Source: Hydrogenimonas sp.
GTDB lineage: Bacteria; Campylobacterota; Campylobacteria; Campylobacterales; Hydrogenimonadaceae
DNA: 64,000 nucleotides
Assembly: GCA_003945285.1 (NCBI GenBank)
Contig: AP019005.1
Location: 1,054,001-1,118,000 of the forward strand
Reading direction: 5' to 3'
Of the stretch, positions 51,512-60,757 are shown in pieces (position 1 is the stretch's first letter; every line of letters starts with the position of its first letter). The notes beneath the pieces were generated by a model that searched no databases, was not told the DNA's origin, and worked only from the letters and a program-made list of their open reading frames with translations. The translations under genes and the position numbers were made by a program.

Positions 51512-52103
51512 CTCCTCTCCTCATACCCGAAAGAAATATATCGACAACCTCGGAAGCATCCTCGTCCAGCTCTCCTCCGCTGTTGAGCCAATACTCTATG
51601 AAGCCGGTCGTGTAGGCATTGAAGAGATAGGCAGTTTTCAGGTGATCCTTATTTTTGAGTGGCTCACTTGCATCCAGCCGTGCGAAGATCTCTGATAGAT
51701 AGAGGTAAATCGGAGCGGCAGGCTCGCTTTTGCGGGTATTCATCTTCAAAAAAAAGAGCGGATCTCCTACTACCGGATGTTCGATCGCCTCCTTTTTGGA
51801 AGCGAAAGCCGAAAACTTGAGCTCTACGAACTTCTCAAGCGCTTCCCGCGGATCGTCGATACCGGTAGATGCGGATATCAACTCTTCGTGGAATCTCTTT
51901 ATCTGGTACTCTATATATTCGAAAAAGAGTTCATCCTTTGATGGAAAGAGATTGTACAGGGCGCCGACAGACAGCCCTGTGTGTTCCGCAATATCCTGCA
52001 TTTTCACATTGTCAAAACCAACCTCTTCGAAATATTCGGAGACCTTCTGCAGTACGAGACTTTTCTTCGTTTCGATCACCTTCTCTCTTATCAACTCTTT
52101 CAC
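51504..52103 (-). CDS. TetR-family transcriptional regulator
   Basis: From GTG at 52103 (SD CAAGG, 7-base spacing) the protein is 199 aa, a standard TetR length; ATG at 52133 is an alternative. The helix-turn-helix is KMQDIAEHTGLSVGALYNLFPSKDELFFEYI near residues 30-60, followed by a ligand-binding all-helical domain. It is the first gene of the nine-gene export operon and is divergent from the EmrAB-TolC pump, so it probably controls both. The E. coli YbhGFSR operon also carries a TetR-type regulator (CecR). Confidence 0.9.
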   Translation of the reverse strand: MKELIREKVIETKKSLVLQKVSEYFEEVGFDNVKMQDIAEHTGLSVGALYNLFPSKDELFFEYIEYQIKRFHEELISASTGIDDPREALEKFVELKFSAFASKKEAIEHPVVGDPLFFLKMNTRKSEPAAPIYLYLSEIFARLDASEPLKNKDHLKTAYLFNAYTTGFIEYWLNSGGELDEDASEVVDIFLSGMRRGDG

Positions 52104-52296
52104 GCAGCAACCTTGAATAATGGAGTATCTCATTTTGTACCGTCCAGGCCGGAAACGAAGCTTCATGCAGCGCGGCATTGACTGTAACGGCTTCCGTAGA
52201 CGACACTTAATTCTATTTTATAAATGATCTTCTTAAATCAGAATAAATTAATTATTTTGTGAATATAATTCACTGATATCGGATAGGGTTCGTAAT

Positions 52297-52475
52297 TTAG
52301 GAACTGACCTTACGCAAAATCCGCACGCCGTGCGGGATTTGCCCTGCTGGACGCTGCAAAATATCTAAAAACCGCTAACGCCTTCGGCGCCCTTACGGGC
52401 AAGCGCGGTTTTTTGAACGATATTTTTCCGCTCAAATCCCGGGGCTGACAAATTTTGCGTAAGGTCAGTTAGGAA
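52297..52475. mobile_element. Family A1 MITE with 17-bp perfect ends and 7-bp target duplication
   Basis: The 165-bp element spans 52304-52468. Its ends are perfect inverted repeats: CTGACCTTACGCAAAAT at 52304-52320 and the complement at 52452-52468. It is flanked by the direct repeat TTAGGAA at 52297-52303 and 52469-52475, as left by a cut-and-paste transposase. The interior folds through AAAAACCGC / GCGGTTTTTT and GGGATTTG / CAAATCCC arms. It lies in the divergent region between tetR and the EmrA-like gene, where it may affect both promoters. Confidence 0.85.
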
Positions 52476-52506
52476 AATATGCCTACATGGGTGCAAAAGG
52501 AGCGAA

Positions 52507-53622
52507 ATGGGCAGAAGAGTCGGAACGCTTATAATTCTAGTACTTGTTGTTCTGTTTGCCTACGGCGGATACAGGTATTTCTCTTTCCGCTCCGCAAATG
52601 CCGTCAGCGAAGCGGCTTTCATAAAGAGTGACAGGCTTGCCAACCTCACATTCAAAGTTGACGGCAAGGTGACTGAAATGTTGAAAAAAGAGAATGAGCC
52701 GGTGAAAGAGGGTGAGCTGCTCGCGGTGATCGACCCTACGGACCTGAAGGTCGCCAAGGAGGAGCTTCTTCATATCATAGAGAGCCTTGTAAAGTCGACG
52801 GATGCCATGGAGTTGAAAAAGAGACGGCTCAAGGAGTCACTGGCCCTTGAAACATCTATAGCCGGAAGTGACAACGAATCGGTAACGATGAAGCTCAAAT
52901 CTCTCGGCTTCAGGATAAAGGCCGCAGAGACGAAGCTGGAAAAGCTGGACAAAGATACGCTCAGATACGAAAAGATGCTCCGAAAGAGGCTCATAGCCTC
53001 ATCCGATTTCGAGTCGGTCCGTACCGAAAGAGACTCCCTTTCTGATGAGATAGAGGGGATGAGAAGAGAGTACGACGCTCTCAAGGCGGCGGAAAAGGCA
53101 TCGAGAGAGAGATACAGGCTTGCCATGGTACAGCAGCGGACGATAGAGGAGCTGCAAAAAGGCATAGAAGCCAAGAGAGAGGAGCTGAAGTCGCGCAGGG
53201 AGGCACTATCCGACATAGAGAACAAGATAGGCTACACCAGGCTATATGCTCCGTTTGACGGTGTTATAGCGAAGAGATATTTCGAAGCGCCGCTTGTAGT
53301 TGAAAAAGGGACACCCGTCTATGCTCTGATAGACCCTTCGGCTCTATACTGCGAAGTGCTTCTCTCCGAGAAGAAGATGAGGGGGGTAAAGCCGGGCAAC
53401 CCGGTTACTATTACAGTAGACGCGTTGGAGGGGAGAGAGATAAGCGGTAAAGTAGAGTCTATTGCACCGGTATCCGCCTCAACCTTCTCTCTGGTACCGA
53501 GAGATATAGCCAGCGGAGAGTTCACCAAGCTCGACCAGCGTTTCAAGATACGCATCTCGATAGAGGAGACCGAAGGCCTCAGGTCGGGCATGAGCGCTTC
53601 CGTAGCGATCGAAAGGAGATAG
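52507..53622 (+). CDS. emrA: HlyD/EmrA-family adaptor
   Basis: The 371-aa protein has an N-terminal anchor (VGTLIILVLVVLFAYGGYRYF), lipoyl half-motifs (LTFKVDGKVTEMLKKENEPVKEG; LYAPFDGVIAKRYFEAPLVVEKG) and a long coiled coil in between (about 90-230). It should link the EmrB-like transporter to the TolC-like channel across the periplasm. The emrB start follows by one base. The ribosome-binding site AAAGGAG lies before ATG 52507. Confidence 0.9.
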   Translation: MGRRVGTLIILVLVVLFAYGGYRYFSFRSANAVSEAAFIKSDRLANLTFKVDGKVTEMLKKENEPVKEGELLAVIDPTDLKVAKEELLHIIESLVKSTDAMELKKRRLKESLALETSIAGSDNESVTMKLKSLGFRIKAAETKLEKLDKDTLRYEKMLRKRLIASSDFESVRTERDSLSDEIEGMRREYDALKAAEKASRERYRLAMVQQRTIEELQKGIEAKREELKSRREALSDIENKIGYTRLYAPFDGVIAKRYFEAPLVVEKGTPVYALIDPSALYCEVLLSEKKMRGVKPGNPVTITVDALEGREISGKVESIAPVSASTFSLVPRDIASGEFTKLDQRFKIRISIEETEGLRSGMSASVAIERR

Positions 53623-53623
53623 G

Positions 53624-55186
53624 TTGGCACTTCCGGCTGAAGATGTCGAGCTTGAAAACAGAAAGAAACCGTGGGATATAACACCCAAAGAGCGGGCGAT
53701 TTTCAGCATCATCGTCATGACCGGGGCTTTCATGGCGATTCTGGACACCACCGTCGTCGATGTCATAGTACCGAAACTCACCGGGCCGCTGGCAACCGAT
53801 ATGTACGGTGTCCAGTGGATAATTACAAGCTATATGATCTCCGCCGCAATAGCGCTTTTGATAACCGAATACCTGATAAAAAGATACGGTGCGAAGAGTG
53901 TCTTTTTATCCGGAGTTCTACTCTTCTCTGTAGCCTCTCTCTTTTGCGGTCTTGCGGACACTCTCGAGCATATGATCGTATTCAGGGTTTTACAGGGTGT
54001 CGGAGAAGCCTTTATCATGGTGACGAGTCACATAATGATCTTCAGCTATTTCCCGCCTCACAGACAGGGGCTGGCGATGGGACTTTTCGGGCTCGGTGTA
54101 AGTTTCGCTCCGGCACTTGGACCGACTATCGGCGGTTATCTTACGGAGTACTACAGTTGGAGAATGGTCTTCTACATAAATGTGCCGGTAGGTGTACTCC
54201 TGATAGTCTCCGGCCTTGTATTTCTCCCCAAAGAGAGTATATTCCAAAGACTCAAATTCAATTTCGTGAGCTTCCTGCTTATCTCTTTCGCCACCGTTTC
54301 TCTTCTTATTATGTTGAGCAAGGGGCAGCAGCTGGGCTGGTTCAACGACTCCTTCATAGGCCTTCTTCTCGTATGCTCGGTAATAGGATTCCTGCTGTAC
54401 GGATTGAGTGAGATGTGGTCCAGGCACCGCCTCATAGACTTCTCTCTCTTCAAAAACCCGGTATTCGCCAACGGAATGATGATCTACTTCTTCATTCTCG
54501 GTTTCTCTATGTACCAGTATTTCTATCTTCTTCCGGTTTATTACGAGCATATCAAGATGCTCCCCACTCTGGATGCGGGAATAGCCGTTTTCGCCTTTGC
54601 CGTCTTCATAGGTATATTCTCACCGCTGGCGGGGATACTTTCCGATAAAATCGGCGCGAAGAGGACCGTTCTGATAGCTTCGTTTTTCTACGTGGCTACA
54701 TCGCTGGCGTTTCTGCCTACATTAAACTACTACACTCCTCTTGGCCGGGCGATGCTGCTGACAATACCTTTCGGAATTGGAATGGGACTCTTTTTCGCAC
54801 CCGTTACCGTTATGGTTCTGCAAAACGCGCCGCAGCAGAAGGGAGAGCTCGCTATAGTCCTTATGGACTATTTCCGCTTTGTAGGAGGGAGTTTCGGCAC
54901 GGCACTGGCTACGAACAATATGGAGTATTTCAAAAATATGCACTTCCTCCGTATGGAGGAGCTGCAAAACAGCGAATATCTCTCTTACTACCTGAACCGG
55001 CTGGCCGACACCCTATCCATATCGGTAGAAAAGGCGAAGGCAATATTCGCAAACTATGAGGCTTTCATGGGATACAACTACGGTTTTTACAACACTTTCA
55101 TGCATGCGGGATACTGGGGAGTCCTGGGTTCCCTTTTCGTACTGCTGCTTTTCGTGAGATTGAGGCCGAATAAGGAGGCAAAATGA
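53624..55186 (+). CDS. emrB: EmrB-like drug efflux transporter, DHA2 family
   Basis: The 520-aa protein has about 14 hydrophobic helices and the DHA2 hallmark MAILDTTVVDVIVPKL with VQWIITSYMISAA near the N-terminus, as well as GPTIGGYLTEYYSWRMVFYINVPVG near residue 170. It exports hydrophobic drugs using proton antiport. The start is TTG at 53624 behind an excellent AAGGAG, one base after the emrA stop; translation is likely to be efficient despite the rare start. tolC overlaps by 4 bp. Confidence 0.93.
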   Translation: MALPAEDVELENRKKPWDITPKERAIFSIIVMTGAFMAILDTTVVDVIVPKLTGPLATDMYGVQWIITSYMISAAIALLITEYLIKRYGAKSVFLSGVLLFSVASLFCGLADTLEHMIVFRVLQGVGEAFIMVTSHIMIFSYFPPHRQGLAMGLFGLGVSFAPALGPTIGGYLTEYYSWRMVFYINVPVGVLLIVSGLVFLPKESIFQRLKFNFVSFLLISFATVSLLIMLSKGQQLGWFNDSFIGLLLVCSVIGFLLYGLSEMWSRHRLIDFSLFKNPVFANGMMIYFFILGFSMYQYFYLLPVYYEHIKMLPTLDAGIAVFAFAVFIGIFSPLAGILSDKIGAKRTVLIASFFYVATSLAFLPTLNYYTPLGRAMLLTIPFGIGMGLFFAPVTVMVLQNAPQQKGELAIVLMDYFRFVGGSFGTALATNNMEYFKNMHFLRMEELQNSEYLSYYLNRLADTLSISVEKAKAIFANYEAFMGYNYGFYNTFMHAGYWGVLGSLFVLLLFVRLRPNKEAK

Positions 55187-56475
55187 GATGGTTGCTTTTA
55201 TTGGCGCTAAAAGGTGCCCTGCTTGCACAGACATACAGTTCGATAATAGAAGAGGTCGACAACTCGCCTCTCCTTCAGAGTGCAAAGGAGTTGAAGATGG
55301 CGGCATCTTCGGCTGCGGAAGCCGCAAGAGGAAAGAGTATGCCGAGCCTCGATGTCTCGTTCGGTGCAGCGTGGCTGAAAGAGAGACCGACCGTTACATT
55401 CAGAATACCCGGCTATCCGCCCATGGATGCCCCGATGGGAACCAAACGAAACTTCAACGGTTCCGTCAGGCTTGCCTACCCTCTCTTTACCGGCTTCGCA
55501 ATCAGCGCCGAAATAGAGAAGATGGGATATGAGAGTGAAACGGCCCGGCTGAAACTGCTCGATCTAAAAAGAAACCTCTACCTTCAGGCTACGGAGCTTG
55601 CCGCCGCATGTTTTGCGGCGGATAAGACCCTGGAGGCTCAAATTGAGGCAAAAAAAGCCATGGAGGATGCCTACAGGAAAGCGAAAGGACTCTACGACAA
55701 CGGACTTCTACCGCCTGCGGACCTTTACAACATAGAGGCTAAACAATACGAAGTGGAGGCGGAAATAGAGGAGACCAAAACAAAAAGAGCACAGATTCTA
55801 AACCGCCTGGGCTATCTTATCAACGCAAAGGTCGAGTCGGTCGACCTTCCGCTTTATCTCTTTTCGCTCAATATGGAGAAAGAGGCGCTGATTGAAGAGG
55901 CGCTTGAGTCACGGGAAGATATTAAAGTTCTCAAAACCGTTTTGAAGAGCGGCGACACCGTAATCAAGCTGGCCGAAAGCCGACTCTATCCCAGTGTAAC
56001 TCTGGCAGCCGAACTGAAAAGAAGAGGTGACACCCCGAAGCTGAACGGTGACGGTTTTACAAATCCCGATCAGAGCTATATCGGTGCATCCCTATCCTGG
56101 AATCTTTTCAACGGATTCTCCGATAAAAAAATGATAGAGTCGGCCCGCTACAGGCGTCTCGCTTCTGCGGCGATGCTTAACGACTACAAAATGAGGGTGA
56201 AAACCGAACTTGAAAATGCCTTTCTTGACCTTTCGGCCCTCTATTCGAGGCTAAAAAGCGCAAAGATGGAGCTCAAAGCCAGAGGTGCATACTGCGAACT
56301 CACAAAGGGGCGTTTCGAGAATCAGCTGGCAGATGCGGATGAACTGAGTCGCTCAATAGCCGAACTTTTCGCTTCCAAAGCAAAAGTAGCCGTTCTGCAA
56401 AGCCGTATATTCAAACAGAAAGCCTCGATATTGCTGATGGCCGGAATAGACCCTTTCAAAAGAGTTGTCGAGTAG
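55183..56475 (+). CDS. tolC: TolC-family outer membrane channel protein
   Basis: The 430-aa protein begins with a short signal peptide (MRWLLLLALKGALLAQ) and shows the two-fold repeat of long helices and strands of TolC proteins: SSAAEAARGKSMPSLDVSFGAA and, in the second half, LAESRLYPSVTLAAEL. SYIGASLSWNLFNGFSDKKM is the typical strand region before the second helical pair. It completes the tripartite pump with EmrA and EmrB, and could also serve the facing HlyD-ABC system, which has no channel gene of its own. Confidence 0.9.
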   Translation: MRWLLLLALKGALLAQTYSSIIEEVDNSPLLQSAKELKMAASSAAEAARGKSMPSLDVSFGAAWLKERPTVTFRIPGYPPMDAPMGTKRNFNGSVRLAYPLFTGFAISAEIEKMGYESETARLKLLDLKRNLYLQATELAAACFAADKTLEAQIEAKKAMEDAYRKAKGLYDNGLLPPADLYNIEAKQYEVEAEIEETKTKRAQILNRLGYLINAKVESVDLPLYLFSLNMEKEALIEEALESREDIKVLKTVLKSGDTVIKLAESRLYPSVTLAAELKRRGDTPKLNGDGFTNPDQSYIGASLSWNLFNGFSDKKMIESARYRRLASAAMLNDYKMRVKTELENAFLDLSALYSRLKSAKMELKARGAYCELTKGRFENQLADADELSRSIAELFASKAKVAVLQSRIFKQKASILLMAGIDPFKRVVE

Positions 56476-56775
56476 ATAAGTACGAAAACAGACAAGGCAC
56501 AAATCATAGACTGATGTTACACTTCTTGCGCAACATCCTTACAGTCAAACACCATTTATATCTCCCTTTGGGGATAAACCCAGCTGAAAATCAACCGATA
56601 CTACTCTATATTATTTGATAAATTTTTTTGATCTTTAAAAGATTGCCTCTCCGGCCGAATGCCTTATAGATCGGTCTGCGGAGCGATACTGGGGGGAACA
56701 AGCCAGATTACAACCTGATCTATTATATTGTTCATTTGCTCAAAATGGTATAATCGTTATGATAGAAGGACGAAG
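56476..56775. other. intergenic stretch upstream of the GGDEF gene
   Basis: Includes a small Family A-type hairpin remnant at 56511-56538 (CTGATGTTAC...GCGCAACATCC) just after tolC, a T-rich part around 56605-56635, and a TATAAT at 56749-56754, 22 bases before the downstream start. No c-di-GMP riboswitch pattern was recognised. Confidence 0.5.
56749..56754 (+). promoter_or_regulatory. -10 box of the PAS-GGDEF gene
   Basis: Perfect TATAAT, with TTGTTC at 56728-56733 as a possible -35 at a short 15-bp spacing. Confidence 0.5.
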
Positions 56776-58410
56776 ATGGAGTATTTTTTAAAAGATTGTG
56801 AATATAAAATTGTTATTAATCCGGAAAACGGAAAAATAATAGAGTGCAACAAAGCCTATTCCGAGCTTGTAGGGTACAGCAAAGATGAGATTTTTGAGCA
56901 GGCTCTACTTGAGCGCATGACAGTCGAAAATACAATTATGTTTCTCGAGGTACTGGATGATGTAATTGCCGGTACCAAGGCTATGATTACCGCCGATCAT
57001 AACTGTAAAAACGGTGAGAAAGTGAGGTTGGACAACTATTTGATCTCCAGGCGCCACTCATACATAGAGATTTGGATGAAAAAAAACAGGCCGCCTCAAT
57101 TACCTATACACAGAAGAAGACTTCTTGATATGATCATAGATTACGCTCCCGATATGTTCTGGGCGAAAGATCTGCAGGGGCGCTACCTTTTTACCAACAA
57201 AGCACTTTGCGAAAAACTTCTCGACATTGAAGATCAGAGGGATGCAATAGGAAAAACAGATATATTCTTCGCTCTCAGGCAGATGGCTGCACATCCGGAA
57301 AACCCGAGCTGGTATACCATGGGTGAAATGAGACAGAACTCCGATGAACTGGTCATAAAACATCTTACGCCTATGCATTTTGAAGAGCACGGAAAGGTGA
57401 AGGGGAAGGAGATATATCTCGATGTTCACAAGGCTCCTCTTTACAACTGCGACGGCGTGCTCATAGGTACGGTAGGAATCGGAAGAGATATCACCCTGCA
57501 AAAAGAGTTTGAAACGAAAGTGGAAGAGGAGCAGCTTAAAAAGATGGAGCTTTTCGAATCACTTTTGAACTCCACGATAGAGGGGCTTTTGATCTTCGAT
57601 GAGAACAGGAAGTGCATCCACTACAACAGCCCGATAAAGGAGATATTCGGATATTCCGACGATGAGCTTTGGCAAAAAGATGCACTCTCGTTCGCAATGG
57701 ACTCCTCCAAAGAGCTGATTCTGGAGAGATACCCAAAAAGCGACAAAGAGCCTTATGAAGTTCTGATGAAAAGAAGAGACGGGTCCGCTTTTTGGGCGCT
57801 CGTGCGCGGTAAATTCATGACTCTAGAGGGCAAAAAGGTGAAAGTGTGGGCGATAGTCGATATCTCTCCGCTGAAAGAGAAAGAGAGAGCCATTACTTTC
57901 CAGGCGGAGCACGACCCGCTTACGAACCTTATCAACAGACGCCACTTTTTCAGGATTTTCGAATCTGTACTTGAGAGTGCAGACCGGAAACGTCAATATA
58001 AGGGACTCCTTTTTATAGATCTTGACAGGTTCAAACCTATAAACGATACGATGGGGCACAATATCGGGGACCAGCTGCTTCAGCTTGTAGCCCAGAGGCT
58101 GCAGTCTAGTCTCCGTAAGAGTGACCTGATTTCCCGTTTCGGCGGCGACGAGTTTCTCGCGCTGATTTCTACCGAAACAACAGATATTGAAGATGCCAAA
58201 AAGCGTATCTCGATGATAGCGGAGAAGATACTGAGAGCCATCAAGGCGCCTTACCGGATTGAAGACAAGAGTGTAGAGATAGGGGCAAGCATAGGAATCA
58301 CAGTCTTCAACTCTTCGGAGAGAGACCTGAACAGACTCATTCTAGATGCCGACTCCGCGATGTATGAAGCGAAGAAAAAGGGCGGAAACAGTTACTCCTT
58401 CAGCGGGTAA
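56776..58410 (+). CDS. multi-PAS diguanylate cyclase
   Basis: The 544-aa protein starts MEYFLKDCEYKIVINPENGK at 56776 behind AAGGA. It has three PAS-like domains (about 1-95, 105-255 and 265-375) without membrane helices, followed by a GGDEF domain. The active site RFGGDEF near residue 456 is intact, and RKSD five residues upstream is the I-site RxxD, so product inhibition by c-di-GMP is expected. DPLTNLINRRHF marks the start of the catalytic domain. It is soluble and probably senses a cytoplasmic redox or ligand signal. The 3' end overlaps the convergent yciH gene by 11 bp. Confidence 0.92.
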   Translation: MEYFLKDCEYKIVINPENGKIIECNKAYSELVGYSKDEIFEQALLERMTVENTIMFLEVLDDVIAGTKAMITADHNCKNGEKVRLDNYLISRRHSYIEIWMKKNRPPQLPIHRRRLLDMIIDYAPDMFWAKDLQGRYLFTNKALCEKLLDIEDQRDAIGKTDIFFALRQMAAHPENPSWYTMGEMRQNSDELVIKHLTPMHFEEHGKVKGKEIYLDVHKAPLYNCDGVLIGTVGIGRDITLQKEFETKVEEEQLKKMELFESLLNSTIEGLLIFDENRKCIHYNSPIKEIFGYSDDELWQKDALSFAMDSSKELILERYPKSDKEPYEVLMKRRDGSAFWALVRGKFMTLEGKKVKVWAIVDISPLKEKERAITFQAEHDPLTNLINRRHFFRIFESVLESADRKRQYKGLLFIDLDRFKPINDTMGHNIGDQLLQLVAQRLQSSLRKSDLISRFGGDEFLALISTETTDIEDAKKRISMIAEKILRAIKAPYRIEDKSVEIGASIGITVFNSSERDLNRLILDADSAMYEAKKKGGNSYSFSG

Positions 58411-58756
58411 AACCCTCCAGGATCAGAACTTTCCTGATCTCATCCTCTCTTCTTCCCTGAATCTCAATCCAGCCGGACTTGAACGTGCCGCCGCAACCGA
58501 GAGTTTTTTTTAGAACCTTCAGCACTCTTTTCGCTTCACTCTTCGGTATATGAAACTCCCCTACGACCGTTACAGGTTTGCCACGGCGCATCACGACCTT
58601 GTATAACAGGTTGTGCCGCGACGGAGGAAGAATAGTCTCGTCTTCGCCGCATATGCACTCGCTGCCGTTTTCACCGCACTTTTTGCAGACGGCATCCACC
58701 TCCCATCCGTCCCCCAGGGAGTGGAAAGAGATCTCGAGCTTCTCTCTCTCGCCCAC
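58400..58756 (-). CDS. yciH: YciH/SUI1 (eIF1-like) protein
   Basis: The 118-aa protein has a C-terminal SUI1 domain: RRGKPVTVVGEFHIPKSEAKRVLKVLKKTLGCGGTFKSGWIEIQGR, where LGCGGTFKSG is the core motif. An N-terminal Cys cluster (CKKCGENGSECICGED) could bind a metal. Bacterial YciH resembles eukaryotic initiation factor 1 and may act on start-codon fidelity. It overlaps the ABC-F stop by one base and is co-transcribed with it, which fits a translation-related role. Confidence 0.9.
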   Translation of the reverse strand: MGEREKLEISFHSLGDGWEVDAVCKKCGENGSECICGEDETILPPSRHNLLYKVVMRRGKPVTVVGEFHIPKSEAKRVLKVLKKTLGCGGTFKSGWIEIQGRREDEIRKVLILEGFTR

Positions 58757-60360
58757 TACACTCTCTCGCCTATATATTCAGCATACTCTTCATAGTTGCC
58801 CATGAAGTCGACAATCTCACCGTCCGGCCTGATCTCTATGATGCGGTTGGCGAAAGCATCTATCAGCTCCCGGTCGTGGGTTACGCAGATAACGTTGCCG
58901 TCGAAATTGTAGAGAGCCTCTCCGAGTGCGATGATGGCTTCAAGGTCCAGGTGGTTCGTAGGCTCGTCTAGAACAAGAAAGTTCCCCTGTTCCAGCATCA
59001 TTTTGCTGAGCATCATACGGTGTTTCTCTCCGCCGCTTATCTTTTCTATGCTCTTCTCCTGCTCCTCACCGCTGAAGAGCATCCTTCCGAGGCAGTTTCT
59101 TATCTCAGAGATATCGGCATCCCTGTCATGACTTCTCAGCCACTCGTAAAGAGTTTCGCTCCCCTCTATCCTGTCGGTTGTATCCTGCGGAAAATAGCTG
59201 GGCTCCACGGTGGCGCCCCACTTTATCTCTCCGCTGTCCGGCTTGATTCCGTCATCCATTATCATCCTGCAGAGAGTGGTCTTTCCTACGCCGTTGGGTC
59301 CTATTAGAGCAACCTTGTCTCCGGGATTGAACTTTAGGGTCAGATCTTTGAAAACCTCCAGGTCATCGAAACTTTTGCTTACATTCAGAAGCTCCAAAGC
59401 CTCTTTTCCTATCTCTCTTCTCTTCTTGAAAACGATGCTCGGATCTCTTCTTGAAGAGGTCTGAAGAGCACTCAAATCGAGTTTTTCGAGCTGTTTTTGG
59501 CGGCTTGTGGCCTGCTTAGCCTTGGATGCGTTGGCACTGAAGCGCCTTATGAAACTCTCCAGCTGCTCCTTCTCTTTGAGTTTCTTGGCTCTCTCCATCT
59601 CCCGCTGTTTCTGCAGAAGATTACTGGCTATATACCAGTCGTCGTAGTTCCCCGAAAACTCTCTTATGGTCTTGAAATCGAGATCGAGTATATGTGTCAC
59701 GACACTGTTTAGAAAGTGGCGGTCGTGGGAGATTACTATCATCGTTCCTTCATGCCTTTTCAACTGCTCTTCGAGCCATGCAATGGCGTGTATATCGAGG
59801 TTGTTGGTAGGCTCGTCCAGAAAGAGGATATCCGGTTTCGGGAAAAGAACCTGGGCAAGAAGCACTTTGAATTTGTCCGCGCTCGGAAGCGTACTCATGA
59901 GTTCGTTATGCTGCGACTCGGGAAAGCCGAGCTCTTCGAGAATCTTCTTAATTCTGACGTCATACTCGTACATAGGATCCTCTTCCACGCAGACCATTTC
60001 GAGCTCTCCGAGCCTTTCGTTCACCTTGTCGTCGTCGAAGTTCCCCTCCGCATAGAGCCTCTCCTTCTCTTTGATGGCGTCAAACAGCCTTCTGTTTCCG
60101 TACAAGACCGCATCAGCTATCGTGAACTCTTCGAAAGCGTACTGGTTCTGACCCAGAACCCCTACTTTCAGGCCACTGCCTATTACAATCTCTCCGGAGG
60201 TCGCATCCTCCTCGCCGGCGACTATTTTCAAAAAAGTACTCTTTCCGGCTCCGTTTGCACCGATCAGGCCGTATCTCTTACCGGCATCTAGTTTTATGTT
60301 GACATTTTCAAACAGCACTCTGCCGCCGAAACGTTTGGTTAAATCTATCGTCTGAAGCAT
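58756..60360 (-). CDS. ABC-F family ribosome-associated ATPase, YbiT-like
   Basis: The 534-aa protein has two ABC domains and no membrane helices. NBD1: Walker A GANGAGKST near residue 38, with LDEPTNNLD further on; NBD2: GPNGVGKTT near 350, KISGGEKHR signature and LDEPTNHLD. A linker of charged helices (KQREMERAKKLKEKEQLESF) is the P-site tRNA interaction motif region. ABC-F proteins act on stalled ribosomes. Length and linker resemble YbiT. Confidence 0.9.
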   Translation of the reverse strand: MLQTIDLTKRFGGRVLFENVNIKLDAGKRYGLIGANGAGKSTFLKIVAGEEDATSGEIVIGSGLKVGVLGQNQYAFEEFTIADAVLYGNRRLFDAIKEKERLYAEGNFDDDKVNERLGELEMVCVEEDPMYEYDVRIKKILEELGFPESQHNELMSTLPSADKFKVLLAQVLFPKPDILFLDEPTNNLDIHAIAWLEEQLKRHEGTMIVISHDRHFLNSVVTHILDLDFKTIREFSGNYDDWYIASNLLQKQREMERAKKLKEKEQLESFIRRFSANASKAKQATSRQKQLEKLDLSALQTSSRRDPSIVFKKRREIGKEALELLNVSKSFDDLEVFKDLTLKFNPGDKVALIGPNGVGKTTLCRMIMDDGIKPDSGEIKWGATVEPSYFPQDTTDRIEGSETLYEWLRSHDRDADISEIRNCLGRMLFSGEEQEKSIEKISGGEKHRMMLSKMMLEQGNFLVLDEPTNHLDLEAIIALGEALYNFDGNVICVTHDRELIDAFANRIIEIRPDGEIVDFMGNYEEYAEYIGERV

Positions 60361-60367
60361 TCCGTCT

Positions 60368-60727
60368 CTACCCTTTTATCAGTTCAATTACTTTTTCCGG
60401 CGGCCTTCCCAGTACGGCTCTGCCATCTTTTATGACGATGGGACGCTCGATGAGCTTCGGATTCTCAGCCATCGCCTCAATGAGCTTTTCGTCATCATCC
60501 ACATCTTTCAGGCCAAGCTCTCTGTAGGCCGCTTCCTTGGTTCTCATGATATCACGCGGCCCGACACCCATCAGCTTTAAAACCTCTTTTATCTGCTCAA
60601 CGGAAGGCTTCTCGTCGAGATATCGGAAAACAGTCGGCTCCACACCTTCGGCCTCAAGCAATTTAAGAGCTTCACGAGACTTGGAGCATCTCGGATTGTG
60701 CCATATTACAATCTCTTCGGTTGCCAT
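60368..60727 (-). CDS. arsC: ArsC-family arsenate reductase (glutaredoxin-type)
   Basis: The 119-aa thioredoxin-fold protein has the catalytic WHNPRCSKSREAL with Cys14 region, the Arg triad (RTKEAAYRE, ERPIVIKDGRAVLGRP) and the length of E. coli-type ArsC. It reduces arsenate to arsenite using glutathione and glutaredoxin. No arsB or arsR is adjacent. A Spx/YfgD-type role is an alternative. It precedes the ABC-F gene by seven bases. Confidence 0.9.
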   Translation of the reverse strand: MATEEIVIWHNPRCSKSREALKLLEAEGVEPTVFRYLDEKPSVEQIKEVLKLMGVGPRDIMRTKEAAYRELGLKDVDDDEKLIEAMAENPKLIERPIVIKDGRAVLGRPPEKVIELIKG

Positions 60728-60757
60728 TGTTTAATCCTTTATGATAAAGTTTGCGTT

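Noticed and set aside
56560-56775. Possible c-di-GMP riboswitch ahead of the GGDEF gene
   Set aside because: The conserved GEMM sequence blocks and paired helices could not be found.
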